NCBI RefSeq assembly: GCF_014646295.1
Contig: NZ_BMNE01000005.1
Coordinates: forward strand, 492,575-556,574
Reading direction: 5' to 3'
Length of the DNA stretch: 64,000 bases
From: Nocardia rhizosphaerihabitans
GTDB taxonomy: Bacteria > Actinomycetota > Actinomycetes > Mycobacteriales > Mycobacteriaceae
Below are positions 16,314 through 25,024 of this stretch, piece after piece. A program made the translations under genes and the position numbers. The notes under the pieces are model-generated. The model made no database searches and was not told the DNA's origin. It saw only the letters and a program-made list of their open reading frames with translations. Each line of letters starts with the position of its first letter. Position 1 is the stretch's first letter.

Positions 16314-17030
16314 CTAAGCGCGGAGGCGTTCGCGGCGGAGGCGGTCTACCTCGGGGAGGTCGAGGGGGGCGAGGTCGGTGGGGGAGATGCCGAGGGCTCG
16401 GGCGATGAGGAGGTCGGCGAGTTCGGGGTTGCGGGCCAGGGCGGGACCGTGGAGGTAGGTGCCGATGACCGAGCCTTGGACCACGCCTTCGGTGCCGTCG
16501 CCCACACCGTTGCCGACGCCGCGGGTGACCTTGGCGAGGGGGGCGGCGTCGGGGCCGAGGCGGGTGCCGCCGCGGTGGTTCTCGAAGCCGGTCAGCGGGG
16601 CGGAGAGGCCGTCGAGGACGGGGGTGGTGGTGACTTCGCCGATCGCGCGGGTGGCCTGGGGGGAGGTGGTGACATCGAAGAGGCTGACGCCGTCGACCTT
16701 TTCGCCCGCCGAGGTCTCGTACCAGTTGCCGAGCACCTGGATGGCGGCGCAGATCGCGAGGACGGGGGCGCCCTTGGCGGCGGCCTGCTGCAGGCCGGGG
16801 TACTTCTGCAGGTGCCGGGTGGCCAGGCGCTGGGCGGAGTCCTCGGCGCCGCCGAGGGTGTAGATGTCGAACGAGTCCGGCACGGGGTCGGCGAGGGTGA
16901 TCTCGACGATCTCGGCGTCGTAGCCGCGCATGCGCAGCCGCTGGCGCAGGACGAGGGCGTTGCCGCCGTCGCCGTAGGTGCCCATCACGTCGGGCAGGAC
17001 GAGGCCGATGCGGATGGTCGACTCGCTCAT
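16314..17030 (-). CDS. gatD: Lipid II isoglutaminyl synthase, glutaminase subunit GatD
   Basis: 238 residues of class I glutamine amidotransferase. The nucleophile C94 lies in LAICAAIQVLGNWY, the catalytic His is H194 in IGTYLHGPALARNPE, and R128 (ATRAIGE) aligns with the glutamine-binding Arg of Staphylococcus aureus GatD. GatD releases ammonia from glutamine and passes it to MurT, which amidates the D-Glu of the lipid II stem peptide. The start overlaps murT by four bases (ATGA). The residues after the nucleophile are Ala-Ala where most GATases have Gly. Confidence 0.95.
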   Translation of the reverse strand: MSESTIRIGLVLPDVMGTYGDGGNALVLRQRLRMRGYDAEIVEITLADPVPDSFDIYTLGGAEDSAQRLATRHLQKYPGLQQAAAKGAPVLAICAAIQVLGNWYETSAGEKVDGVSLFDVTTSPQATRAIGEVTTTPVLDGLSAPLTGFENHRGGTRLGPDAAPLAKVTRGVGNGVGDGTEGVVQGSVIGTYLHGPALARNPELADLLIARALGISPTDLAPLDLPEVDRLRRERLRA

Positions 17031-18262
17031 GCGCGTGCCTCCAGGTCACGGTTGAGATCGCGGAACGCGGTGTAGTTGGCCAGCACCTCGACGTGCCCGG
17101 CGGGACAGGAGGCGATGGCGCGCAGCGGGTCGGGCACGAGGGTGTGCTCGACGCCCGCGTAGGTCAGGCGCACGGCGAGGTCGGTGGCACGCTCGCCGGA
17201 CGCCACGACCTGCACGCCTTCGAAGTGCTCGAATCGCACGTCCCACAGCCAGGACAGGTCCTCGCCGTCGGGCACCTGCCCGTTGACCGCAATCACCAGA
17301 CCGGCCGAGGTCGGCTCGATCATCGACAGCGCTTCCTGCCAGCCCGCGGGATTCTTGGCCAGCAGCAACCGCGCGTCGTGCTCGCCGACGGTGACGGTGC
17401 GGTACCGGCCCGCGATCTCGCGGACGGTGCCGGTGGCGTCGGTCGCCTTGGTCGCCTCGGCGCCCATCGCGACCGCGGCCGCGACGGCTTGGGCCGCATT
17501 GCCGCGGTTCGCCCGGCCGGGCAGCGCCAGATGCAGGGGAGCGCGGAAACCGTCGGGGCCGCACAGGTCGTCGCCCTCGAGCCACCAATCCGGTTGCGGG
17601 CGATGGAAATCGGCGCCGGTCGAGCGCCAGTTCTCGCCCTCCCAGACGATCGGCTCGCCACTGCGCGGACAGCTCGTCGCGTCGACGGCCCAGCCGCTGC
17701 CCGCCGCTACCCACACGACCTGGGGATGGTCGTAGGCGATGGAGGCCACCAGCACGTCGTCGCAGTTGGCGATGACGACGGTGTCGGGATGACGGGCCAG
17801 CCCGGCGCGCAGCTTGCGCTCGATCATGTTGATCTCGCCGACCCGGTCGAGCTGATCGCGGCTCAGGTTCAGCAGCACCACGGCCGCCGGGTCGAGCGCG
17901 TCGCTGACGTGCGGCAGATGCAGTTCGTCGACCTCGATCGCGGCCAGCGGCACACCCTGGTGCACGCTCAGCGCCGCGACGATGCCCGCGTCCATATTGG
18001 CGCCGTCGGCTTGGGTGGCGACCTGGCCGAGCGTGCCTAGCGCCGCGGTGGTCATCCTCGTGGTGGTCGACTTGCCGTTGGTGCCGGTGATCAGCACCGT
18101 CCGCCTGCCGCGCCCGAGCTGCGTCATGATCGTCGGATCGATCTTCAAGGCGATCAGGCCGCCGATCATCGAACCCTTGCCGCGGCCCGCCTTCTGCGAA
18201 GCCCACGACGCTGCCGCCGCCGCTCGCAAAGCCAGGCGCCCACGCACCGAGATGTCTGCCAC
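17027..18262 (-). CDS. murT: Lipid II isoglutaminyl synthase, Mur-ligase subunit MurT
   Basis: 411 residues. The Mur-ligase central domain begins with the ATP loop VLITGTNGKSTTTRM (residues 57-70), followed by VLLNLSRDQLDRVGEI and LPGRANRGNAAQAVAA, and ends with the MurT-type C-terminal domain. The enzyme uses ATP and GatD-supplied ammonia to convert D-Glu of lipid II to D-isoGln, required for efficient transpeptidation. Only one Cys (C198, in SCPRSGEP) remains at the position of the four-Cys zinc ribbon known from S. aureus MurT. It is the first gene of the murT-gatD operon. Confidence 0.95.
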   Translation of the reverse strand: MADISVRGRLALRAAAAASWASQKAGRGKGSMIGGLIALKIDPTIMTQLGRGRRTVLITGTNGKSTTTRMTTAALGTLGQVATQADGANMDAGIVAALSVHQGVPLAAIEVDELHLPHVSDALDPAAVVLLNLSRDQLDRVGEINMIERKLRAGLARHPDTVVIANCDDVLVASIAYDHPQVVWVAAGSGWAVDATSCPRSGEPIVWEGENWRSTGADFHRPQPDWWLEGDDLCGPDGFRAPLHLALPGRANRGNAAQAVAAAVAMGAEATKATDATGTVREIAGRYRTVTVGEHDARLLLAKNPAGWQEALSMIEPTSAGLVIAVNGQVPDGEDLSWLWDVRFEHFEGVQVVASGERATDLAVRLTYAGVEHTLVPDPLRAIASCPAGHVEVLANYTAFRDLNRDLEARA

Positions 18263-18320
18263 GCCGCGAGTCTATGTGCGCGACGCCGCGCACCGCGTGC
18301 GGGAGCGGTGTGAGCTCCGT

Positions 18321-18505
18321 CAGCCCATCCGGGCCGGAGACGTGAGCCGCACCGCTTGGGACGAGCGGAACCCGTGTCAGCCCATCCGCGCCGGAGACGT
18401 GAGCCGCACCGCTTGGGACGAGCGGAACCCGTGTCAGCCCATCCGCGCCGGAGACGTGAGCCGCACCGCTTGCGACGAGCGGAACCTGCGTCAGCCCATC
18501 CGCGC
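18321..18505. repeat. 57-bp tandem repeat, three full copies and a partial fourth
   Basis: Full units begin at 18321, 18378 and 18435, each starting CAGCCCATCC; a 14-bp partial copy starts at 18492. Units 1 and 2 differ at one base, units 2 and 3 at three. A degenerate copy seems to precede 18321. The right end covers the last codons and stop of the DUF3558 gene on the minus strand, so the array probably arose by duplication of that gene's 3' end. Each unit contains CCGCT and AGCGG with a 7-nt loop, giving three tandem small hairpins. There are no spacers, so it is not CRISPR. Confidence 0.9.
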
Positions 18506-19117
18506 GACGAGGGTGCGCACCACTTCGGCGCTGACCTCGTCGCGCCAGATCTGGAAGCGCGCGGGGTTGTCCAGGCCGCCGACCGTGGAGTCGCCGCTGA
18601 CCGAGAAGGCGAAGTTGCCCCGGTAACAGGCGACCGTGGATTCGATGATCTTGCCGTAGGTGCATTCGGTGGCGCCCCACTCCGGCGCGACCGGGTCGCC
18701 GGTGAAGCGCTTCATGTCGGCGTAGTGGGCGGCGACCGCGGCTTCCTCGCCGACCGAGGAGAACGTCACGGTGATCTTGGCGTTGTCCGACGAGTCGGGG
18801 AGGTCGGGCAGATCGAAGGTGAACAGACAGCCGCCCTGCGCGATATTGCGCACGGTGTCGCCGACGATCTGCACGGTTTGCGGCGTCCGGGTGAGATTCG
18901 TGGCCTGCGGCAGGATCGCGGTGATCTCGGCATCGGTGAGCACCGCGCAGGCGTCGGGCCAATTGGCGTCGGTCGCGGGCAGCGTCGCGGTGATGGCCGT
19001 CGCGGCGGGAACCGCCTCGCCGAAGGTGATACCAGGCGGGCCGACCGGACCACAGCCGGCCAGCGCAGCCACCGCCAGGGCAATCGACCCGAGCGCACGC
19101 CATCCACGCAGACTCAC
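18491..19117 (-). CDS. DUF3558-type lipoprotein
   Basis: 208 residues from the GTG at 19117, chosen because a GGGGGGA purine run precedes it with a 7-nt gap. The N-terminus is a lipoprotein signal peptide (SIALAVAALAGCGPVG) with lipobox Cys near residue 21. The rest has the DUF3558 pattern of actinobacterial surface lipoproteins: DACAVLTDAEITAILPQ, a paired-Cys region (GGCLFTF; TECTYG; VACYRG) and a C-terminal helix (SAEVVRTLVARMG). Function unknown. Its last codons lie in the 57-bp repeat array. Confidence 0.85.
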   Translation of the reverse strand: MSLRGWRALGSIALAVAALAGCGPVGPPGITFGEAVPAATAITATLPATDANWPDACAVLTDAEITAILPQATNLTRTPQTVQIVGDTVRNIAQGGCLFTFDLPDLPDSSDNAKITVTFSSVGEEAAVAAHYADMKRFTGDPVAPEWGATECTYGKIIESTVACYRGNFAFSVSGDSTVGGLDNPARFQIWRDEVSAEVVRTLVARMG

Positions 19118-19216
19118 CAGAAATCCCCCCGCTAACACCGTGATTCGCCACCGACGGTGGCTATTGTCGGCCTTACCCGGCGCAGAAGCAACGCGCGTTC
19201 TGGTCGTGCTGACAGG

Positions 19217-20974
19217 TCACATCTGAACGTCGAACATATTGGGAATTCCCCTGGCATAGCGGTCGGCGTCGATCACCCGCAGCGGCTCGAGTTCGGGGGT
19301 GCGGCGCAGCCGGAAAGTGCGGCAGCGCTGGGCCGATGACCCCGCGACGTCGAGCAGTGCGTTGACCGCGGCGCGGGCGGACTCGTTCGCGCCCTCCATC
19401 GTCGCCAGGTCGATATCGGTGCGTACGTAATCGCCTGCGAGAAACAGGTTCTCGATCGAGCCGTGGGCTTCGGGCCGCGCATCCCACGAGCCCGCGGTGT
19501 TGATGAGCAACGGATCGGCATTCGCGTTCCGGCTGCCCTGCCAGGTGATCCCCGGATCGAGAAACCAGGAATGGACGTCGGCGGGACGCAGCAGTTGTTC
19601 GCGGTCGTTCAGATGGGCGCTGAGCTGGGCCCAGACCTCCCGGAAGATCTCCTCGTGCGTGCATTCCACGGCGGGCTTGCCGTACAGCATGCCGGGGGAA
19701 TTCCAGTCGGAGATGTCGACGGACAGGCAATCGGCCACCGTGCCGTCGCCGAACGACGGCAGCTTGCGCGTCCACAGCTGGTTCTGGCTGATCGAGGTGA
19801 GCGACCACGGTGAATCGACGAATGCCGCGTGCCCGCGCGAAATACGCAGCGGCGTGCGGAAATAGATCTGGATGCCGTTCATCCAGTCGACGAACAGGCG
19901 ATCGGTCGCCGCCAGTTCCGGCGCCAGCTCCAGCACCTGGGGCGACCAGAGTTTCCTGACCTGTTCGACCGGCATCGCGGCGACGAAATAGTCGGCCTCG
20001 ACGGTGCGGGCGCCGGCGGCATCGGTGATCCGCGCCGCGCCGATGCGCTTGTCGCGCACCTCGAGCCCCTCGACCCGGGAGCCGAGTTCGAAGCGGACGC
20101 CGAGCCCGCGCAGATGGTCGACCCACGGGTCGATCCAGGCGATATTGGTCGCGTTGTTCAGCACCCGGTCCAGGCCGCCGTCGTTGCCGAGGCCGAGCGG
20201 GTTGCCGAGGAACTGCTCGCCCATGCTGCCGATGGTGCGGGTGCTGGCCAGATTCTCCTTGGCCGCGACCATGATGCTGGTGAGCGAGCGCGAGACGATC
20301 GCGCGGAACTCGTGCGAGCGTTCATGCCCGCGCACGAAGTCCTGCCACGAGGTGTGCTCCCACTGGCCGAAGCGGCGGGCGTCGCAACTGCTGTTGAACA
20401 CCAGCAGCCGGTTGGCGAAGTACGCGGCCTCCGGTGGCGGCATCTTCGACAGCGTCGAGATGGTGGCGGCCAGTGTCTCCCTGATGGCGTCGGGATTCGT
20501 CGTCGGTGCGGTGAAGCCGTCGGGCAGGGTCAGCAGGATGTCGTCGGCGTCGCGGCGGGAGAACCTGGCCTCCGGCACGGTGATCAGGTTGTTCCACACG
20601 CCGTCGCGATTGCCGGCGACCGGAATCCGGCGCATGGTGTCGGGCAGGTTCTGATAGAAGCCGGGGAAGAAGCGGAAGCCGTGCTCACCGGGCAGATCGG
20701 GCCTGCCGTCGCGGCCGGTGCCGGGCACCGCGATGCTGCGGGCCTTGCCGCCGAAGGCCCTCGCCTCGTAGACGGTGACCTCGAAACCGCGTTCGGCCAG
20801 CTCATGGGCGGCGGTCAGCCCGGCGACACCGCCACCGAGGACGGCGACCCGGCGGCCGGGGGGTGCGCCGAGCGCAACACCGGCTCCCGCCACGGCCCCC
20901 GCCGATACCACCCCTGCTGCGACCGCGCCGTGGAGAAACGTTCTTCGCGACACGGGCCACCGCTGTTGCGCCAT
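19217..20974 (-). CDS. Tat-exported FAD-dependent amine-oxidase-type oxidoreductase (hydroxysqualene dehydroxylase-like)
   Basis: 585 residues from the ATG at 20974. The start carries a twin-arginine signal (VSRRTFLHGAVAAGVV), so the folded flavoprotein should be exported. The FAD-binding motif VAVLGGGVAGLTAAHELAER follows at about residue 42, then GEHGFRFFPGFYQNLPDTM. The last 90 residues contain the second flavin-contact segment (NLFLAGDYVRTDIDLATMEGANES). The family includes carotenoid desaturases and HpnE-type dehydroxylases; the exact substrate is not decided by sequence. It is not preceded by squalene or carotenoid genes here. Confidence 0.85.
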   Translation of the reverse strand: MAQQRWPVSRRTFLHGAVAAGVVSAGAVAGAGVALGAPPGRRVAVLGGGVAGLTAAHELAERGFEVTVYEARAFGGKARSIAVPGTGRDGRPDLPGEHGFRFFPGFYQNLPDTMRRIPVAGNRDGVWNNLITVPEARFSRRDADDILLTLPDGFTAPTTNPDAIRETLAATISTLSKMPPPEAAYFANRLLVFNSSCDARRFGQWEHTSWQDFVRGHERSHEFRAIVSRSLTSIMVAAKENLASTRTIGSMGEQFLGNPLGLGNDGGLDRVLNNATNIAWIDPWVDHLRGLGVRFELGSRVEGLEVRDKRIGAARITDAAGARTVEADYFVAAMPVEQVRKLWSPQVLELAPELAATDRLFVDWMNGIQIYFRTPLRISRGHAAFVDSPWSLTSISQNQLWTRKLPSFGDGTVADCLSVDISDWNSPGMLYGKPAVECTHEEIFREVWAQLSAHLNDREQLLRPADVHSWFLDPGITWQGSRNANADPLLINTAGSWDARPEAHGSIENLFLAGDYVRTDIDLATMEGANESARAAVNALLDVAGSSAQRCRTFRLRRTPELEPLRVIDADRYARGIPNMFDVQM

Positions 20975-21084
20975 ATGCTGTTCAGCTGCCTTGTTCGAGT
21001 ATTGCCTGCGATTTGCTATCACTCTAGAGCGCGGCGAAGACCTGGCTGTTGTGACCTGTGCGTCGTTCGCCCGAGCTCGAAACC

Positions 21085-21120
21085 GACCGGTCGCGCGGAA
21101 AACGCATCGCGCGATCGGTC
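21085..21120 (-). terminator. Probable terminator after the DMT permease gene
   Basis: A 13-bp stem with one G.T pair is formed by 21085-21097 (GACCGGTCGCGCG) and 21108-21120 (CGCGCGATCGGTC) around a 10-nt loop, 44 bases past the permease stop on the minus strand. There is no strong T-run. Confidence 0.55.
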
Positions 21121-21163
21121 ACATGCTAGCCACCGCCTCGGCGATTGTGCGTCGAATTGGACG

Positions 21164-22111
21164 TTAGACCTGGACGAGGCTCCGCTCGGGGGCGGGCTGC
21201 GGCGTCCGCCGGGCGGTCGTCGCGGCGAACGCGCCCGCGATGACGATCACGCCGCCGATCAGCGCGGCCACCGACGGCTCCTCGTCGAACACCACCCAGG
21301 CCGCCGCGATGCCGACAACCGGCACGAGCAGCGACAACGGCGCCACCGTGCCCGCCGGATAGCGGCTCATCAGGTATGTCCACAGGCCGGATCCACACAC
21401 CGTCGCGAGGATGGCGATATAGGCGAGCGCGGCCAGCGCGGGCAGGCCGTCGGCATTGGTCACTGCCGCGCCGAGCGCGCGGAAGCCGGTGCCAGGCCCC
21501 TCGACAGCCATCGACAGTGCCAGCAGCGGCAGGACGGGGACCACCGACATCCACAGCGTCAGGTGCAGTGGATCGAATCCGGGCGAATCCGCGCCCGCCT
21601 GACGCGCGCCGATATTGCCGAACGCCCAGCCGAGTCCGCCAGCCAGGGTCAGCAGCACCGGCAGCACTGTGGCATGGGCTAGCCGATCGGCGCCGATGAC
21701 GACCATGCCGAGCACGGCGACCGCCAGCCCGGCCACCTGCACCGGACGCAGCCGCTCGCGCAGCAGGACCGCGCCGAGCACCACTGTGAACGGTGCCGAG
21801 GACTGCAGCACCAGCGAGGCGAGCCCGGTCGGCATGCCCGCGCGCATCGCGGTGAACAGGAAGGCGAACTGCAGGATGCCGAATCCGGTGCCGTAGAGCA
21901 GCAGCCAGCGGGTGCGCACGGCGGGACGCGGGATGAACACCAGCACCGGCACCGCGATGACGGCGAATCGCAGCGCGGCGAAGAAGAAGGGCGGGAAGTG
22001 GTCGAGGCCGATCCGGATGGCCAGGAAGTTCAGGCCCCAGAGCACGACGACGGTCAGTCCGAGCAGGCGGTCACGGGAGGTCACGCCCTCATCGTGCGGT
22101 TCGCGAAGCAT
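21164..22111 (-). CDS. EamA/DMT family permease
   Basis: 315 residues with ten hydrophobic helices arranged as two EamA repeats (first repeat VVVLWGLNFLAIRIGLDHF; second from LTLAGGLGWAFGNIGARQA). The group exports amino acids and other small metabolites (RhaT/YdcZ/O-acetylserine exporter-like). It is divergently transcribed from a LysR regulator with a palindrome in the 44-base gap, which implies regulated export. No strong Shine-Dalgarno precedes the ATG at 22111; a GTG at 22084 is an alternative start. Confidence 0.88.
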   Translation of the reverse strand: MLREPHDEGVTSRDRLLGLTVVVLWGLNFLAIRIGLDHFPPFFFAALRFAVIAVPVLVFIPRPAVRTRWLLLYGTGFGILQFAFLFTAMRAGMPTGLASLVLQSSAPFTVVLGAVLLRERLRPVQVAGLAVAVLGMVVIGADRLAHATVLPVLLTLAGGLGWAFGNIGARQAGADSPGFDPLHLTLWMSVVPVLPLLALSMAVEGPGTGFRALGAAVTNADGLPALAALAYIAILATVCGSGLWTYLMSRYPAGTVAPLSLLVPVVGIAAAWVVFDEEPSVAALIGGVIVIAGAFAATTARRTPQPAPERSLVQV

Positions 22112-22139
22112 CAGGACAATCGAATAAAGGTGGATTAAT

Positions 22140-22155
22140 GAAGTAGATTTACTTC
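22140..22155. promoter_or_regulatory. Candidate LysR operator
   Basis: GAAGTA and TACTTC around GATT form an inverted repeat (22140-22155) that ends at the base before the LysR ATG. The dyad lies between the divergent permease and LysR genes, where a LysR-type protein would bind to autoregulate and to activate the permease. The surrounding region is the most A/T-rich of the intergenic space. Confidence 0.5.
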
Positions 22156-23055
22156 ATGTTTTCGATCGACAGGCTGCGGATTCTGCGGGAACTGGCCGAC
22201 CGCGGCACGGTCGCCGCCGTCGCCGAGGCGCTGTCGATGACGCCGTCCGCGGTCTCGCAGCAGTTGAAGGTGCTGGCCAGGGAAGCGGGGGTCGCGCTGC
22301 TCGAACCGGACGGGCGGCGGGTGCGGCTCACCGACGCCGGGCAGGCGCTGGTCCTGCGCGCCGACGACGTCCTCGCGGCGATGGAGCGGGCTACCGCCGA
22401 GATGGCGCACTATCGCGGCTCGCCGCGCGGGCAGGTCAGGGTGGCGTCGTTCCCGTCCGGCGCCGCGCTGCTGCTGCCGCCCGTGCTGACCGCGCTCGCG
22501 GGCAGCGGTGTCGAGATCGTCGCGGGTGACGAGGATCTGCCACCGTCGGAAGCGGCGAAACTGCTGGCCGACTACGACATCGTGCTCACCCATCGCGACG
22601 AACGCGCGCCGTCGCAGGCCGGGCCGCGGCTCGCGGCGCGGGTGCTGATGCGGGAACCGATCGACGTCGTCGTCGCGCCGACCCACCCGCTGGCGGGCCG
22701 GAGTTCGGTGCGGCCGGAGGAGCTGGCCGAGGAGACGTGGGTGAGCGTGCGCGGCGGTTTCCCCGTCGACGACGTGCTCGAATCCATCGCGACAATCACC
22801 GGCGTGCGCCCGCGGATCGCGCAGCGGCTCAACGAGTTCCGGGTGATCGAAACGCTCGTGGCCTCGGGATACGGCGTCGCGCTGATGCCGCGCTTCGCCG
22901 TGGCCCATCCCGCGCTGTCGGTGCTGCGGCTATCGGGTGTGCGGGCGGCGCGGGTGTACGACCTCGTCACCCGGCCGCAGGCGCACCGGCGCCCCGCTAT
23001 CGCCGCGGTGCTCGATGCCTTCGAGGCCGCGGCGCGCGAGGTCAGCGCGAGCTGA
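22156..23055 (+). CDS. LysR family transcriptional regulator
   Basis: 299 residues. The N-terminal winged helix is plain (LRILRELADRGTVAAVAEAL, then SAVSQQLKVLAREAG), followed by the linker helix and a LysR substrate-binding domain in two lobes (QVRVASFPSGAALLLPPV; ASGYGVALMPRFAVAH). The start lies directly after a palindrome with no Shine-Dalgarno, so the mRNA may be leaderless. The likely target is the divergent EamA permease. The effector is unknown. Confidence 0.92.
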   Translation: MFSIDRLRILRELADRGTVAAVAEALSMTPSAVSQQLKVLAREAGVALLEPDGRRVRLTDAGQALVLRADDVLAAMERATAEMAHYRGSPRGQVRVASFPSGAALLLPPVLTALAGSGVEIVAGDEDLPPSEAAKLLADYDIVLTHRDERAPSQAGPRLAARVLMREPIDVVVAPTHPLAGRSSVRPEELAEETWVSVRGGFPVDDVLESIATITGVRPRIAQRLNEFRVIETLVASGYGVALMPRFAVAHPALSVLRLSGVRAARVYDLVTRPQAHRRPAIAAVLDAFEAAAREVSAS

Positions 23056-23120
23056 CGTACCCGCGCAGCCGCTCGGCACTCAGGCCGGCACGCCTGCGCG
23101 GCCTGGTCGATTCGGCCAGG

Positions 23121-24848
23121 TCAGAATTGTCCCGGCTGGTACTGCGGCTGCCCCTGGTACGGCTGCCCCTGCGGCGGGAACTGCTGTCCCTGCTGCTGAC
23201 CGTGGTAGCCGAAGTCGTCGGCGACCATGGCGGCCAGCTCGAGAAGCGCGCGCCGCGTCGGCTTGCTGACCAGCTCGAGGTCGATCTCGGCGCCCTCGGC
23301 CAGGTGATCGTCGAACGGCACGATCTGCACGGCACGGGTGCGGTCGAGGAACAGCTTGCGCAGCTGGTCGAGGTCGACCGTCGACGCGCCACGCCGCGAG
23401 GCGTTCACGACGACGACCGTGCGCTCGACGAGCTTGCTGTAGCCGTGGTGGTCGAGCCAGTCCAGCGTCGCCGATGCGCTGCGCGCGCCGTCGATCGCGG
23501 GGGAGGTGACCAGCACCAGCGAGCTCGCCATGTCGAGGACACCGGACATCGCCGAGTGCATCAGACCGGTACCGCAGTCGGTGAGGATGATGTTGTAGAA
23601 CGACTGCAGGATGCCGATCGCCTTGCGGTAATCGGCCTCGCTGAAGGCTTCCGACACGGCCGGATCCTGCTCGGAGGCAAGCACTTCCAGTCGGCTCGGG
23701 GCCTGCGAGGTGTGCGCGCGCACGTCCGAGTACCTGGTGATGTTCTGGTCCTCGAGCAGGTTGCGCACCGTCGAACGGGTCTGGCGCGGCACCCGGTGGG
23801 CGAGGGTGCCCAGGTCGGGGTTGGCGTCGATGGCGATGACGCGGTCACCACGCTGCGAGGCGAAGGTGGAACCGAGACCGACCGTGGTGGTGGTCTTGCC
23901 GACGCCGCCCTTGAGCGAGAGGATCGCGATCCGGTAGTCGCCACGGACCGGCTGGTTGACCCGCTCGCCCAGATCGCGGTGGACGATGTCGGCCGCCGAC
24001 TCACCGGGGTTGATCACACCACCGGAGGCCTTGTGCACGGCTCGCCGCCACCCGCTGCGCGGCGCCTTGCGGGCGCGCTTGAGCAGGTTCAGGTCGTTGA
24101 CCGAATGACCGGGCTGACCCGGCGCCGGCACGTGCTGCGGCTGGAACGGCTGATGCTGCTGGGGCGGCCCGCCCTGCCACTGCTGGCCGGGCGGGGGCAC
24201 CAGCGGACCCGGCTGGCCCGGCTGGGGCTGGCCCGGCATCTGGCCGGGAGCCATCCCGCCCTGCATCGGCGGCTGGTACATCGGCGGCGGCGGGGGAGCC
24301 CAGCTGTAGATCGGCTCGGACTGCGGGCCCTGCGGCTGCGCGGGCTGCTCCTGACCGGGGAACTGCGGCTGCTCAGGGGCGCCGGGGTACGGCCCAGGCG
24401 CGCCCGGATAGGGCTGCTCGCCGGTCGCGTGCGGTCCGGGGTAGGGCTGCTCGGGTGCGGGCTGACCCGGCCAGGGCTGCTGCTCGGGAGCGCCGGGACC
24501 CGGCTGGCCCGGCCAGGGCTGCTCCGGCGCGTGCACCAGGGGATGCGCGCCACCGCTCTGATACGGCTCGGGCGCCCCCGGAAACCCGCTCTGGGCAAAG
24601 GGACCCGGGGCGAAACCACCGGGGTGGAAGACGGTCTGCTCGGCGAGCCCGACATTCGGCTCGGCGCCCGCCTCTGCGGGCTGCGGCTCGGCGGCCTCGC
24701 TTGCCTGCTCGGGGGCCTTCTCGGCGGGTTCGATGTCGTCGTCGGCCACCGTTTGCACGCCGGCGGGACCGGACGCAGCGTCGGCCGTATCTGCCGACGG
24801 ACTCTGCAGCCAGGGCGGAGAGGTCGGATTATGGTCGTTGTTGGTCAC
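23121..24848 (-). CDS. MinD/ParA-type ATPase with long proline-rich N-terminus (EspI-like)
   Basis: 575 residues. About 275 N-terminal residues are low complexity (Pro, Gly, Gln, with repeats of PWPGQP and PYPGAP). The MinD-like P-loop ATPase domain follows with deviant Walker A KGGVGKT at 313-319, AIDANPDLG as the switch region and LTDCGTGLMHSAM near residue 423. A short Gln/Pro tail with a QGQPYQGQPQYQ repeat closes the protein. This layout matches EspI of the ESX-1 locus (Rv3876), which limits ESX-1 activity when ATP is low. Here no ESX genes are adjacent, so it may serve another secretion or polar-localisation system. Confidence 0.85.
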   Translation of the reverse strand: MTNNDHNPTSPPWLQSPSADTADAASGPAGVQTVADDDIEPAEKAPEQASEAAEPQPAEAGAEPNVGLAEQTVFHPGGFAPGPFAQSGFPGAPEPYQSGGAHPLVHAPEQPWPGQPGPGAPEQQPWPGQPAPEQPYPGPHATGEQPYPGAPGPYPGAPEQPQFPGQEQPAQPQGPQSEPIYSWAPPPPPMYQPPMQGGMAPGQMPGQPQPGQPGPLVPPPGQQWQGGPPQQHQPFQPQHVPAPGQPGHSVNDLNLLKRARKAPRSGWRRAVHKASGGVINPGESAADIVHRDLGERVNQPVRGDYRIAILSLKGGVGKTTTTVGLGSTFASQRGDRVIAIDANPDLGTLAHRVPRQTRSTVRNLLEDQNITRYSDVRAHTSQAPSRLEVLASEQDPAVSEAFSEADYRKAIGILQSFYNIILTDCGTGLMHSAMSGVLDMASSLVLVTSPAIDGARSASATLDWLDHHGYSKLVERTVVVVNASRRGASTVDLDQLRKLFLDRTRAVQIVPFDDHLAEGAEIDLELVSKPTRRALLELAAMVADDFGYHGQQQGQQFPPQGQPYQGQPQYQPGQF

Positions 24849-25024
24849 AGTTCCCCCACTTGCTCGCTGAACGAGCAGGAAGCTCGGCGCTGAATGTGCA
24901 CTAAAACGCTAGCACGGGGCTAATTTTCGCGCGCCGGGGGCGGCGGACCCGCGGACGGCGATGAACGGCAATGAGCCCAGCTCAACCAGGGGATTCGCAG
25001 CGAAGCCGACCGGTCGGCCCAGGG

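Noticed and set aside
18321..18505. Possible CRISPR array
   Set aside because: The 57-bp units are directly adjacent with no unique spacers, only three copies, and no cas genes are present.
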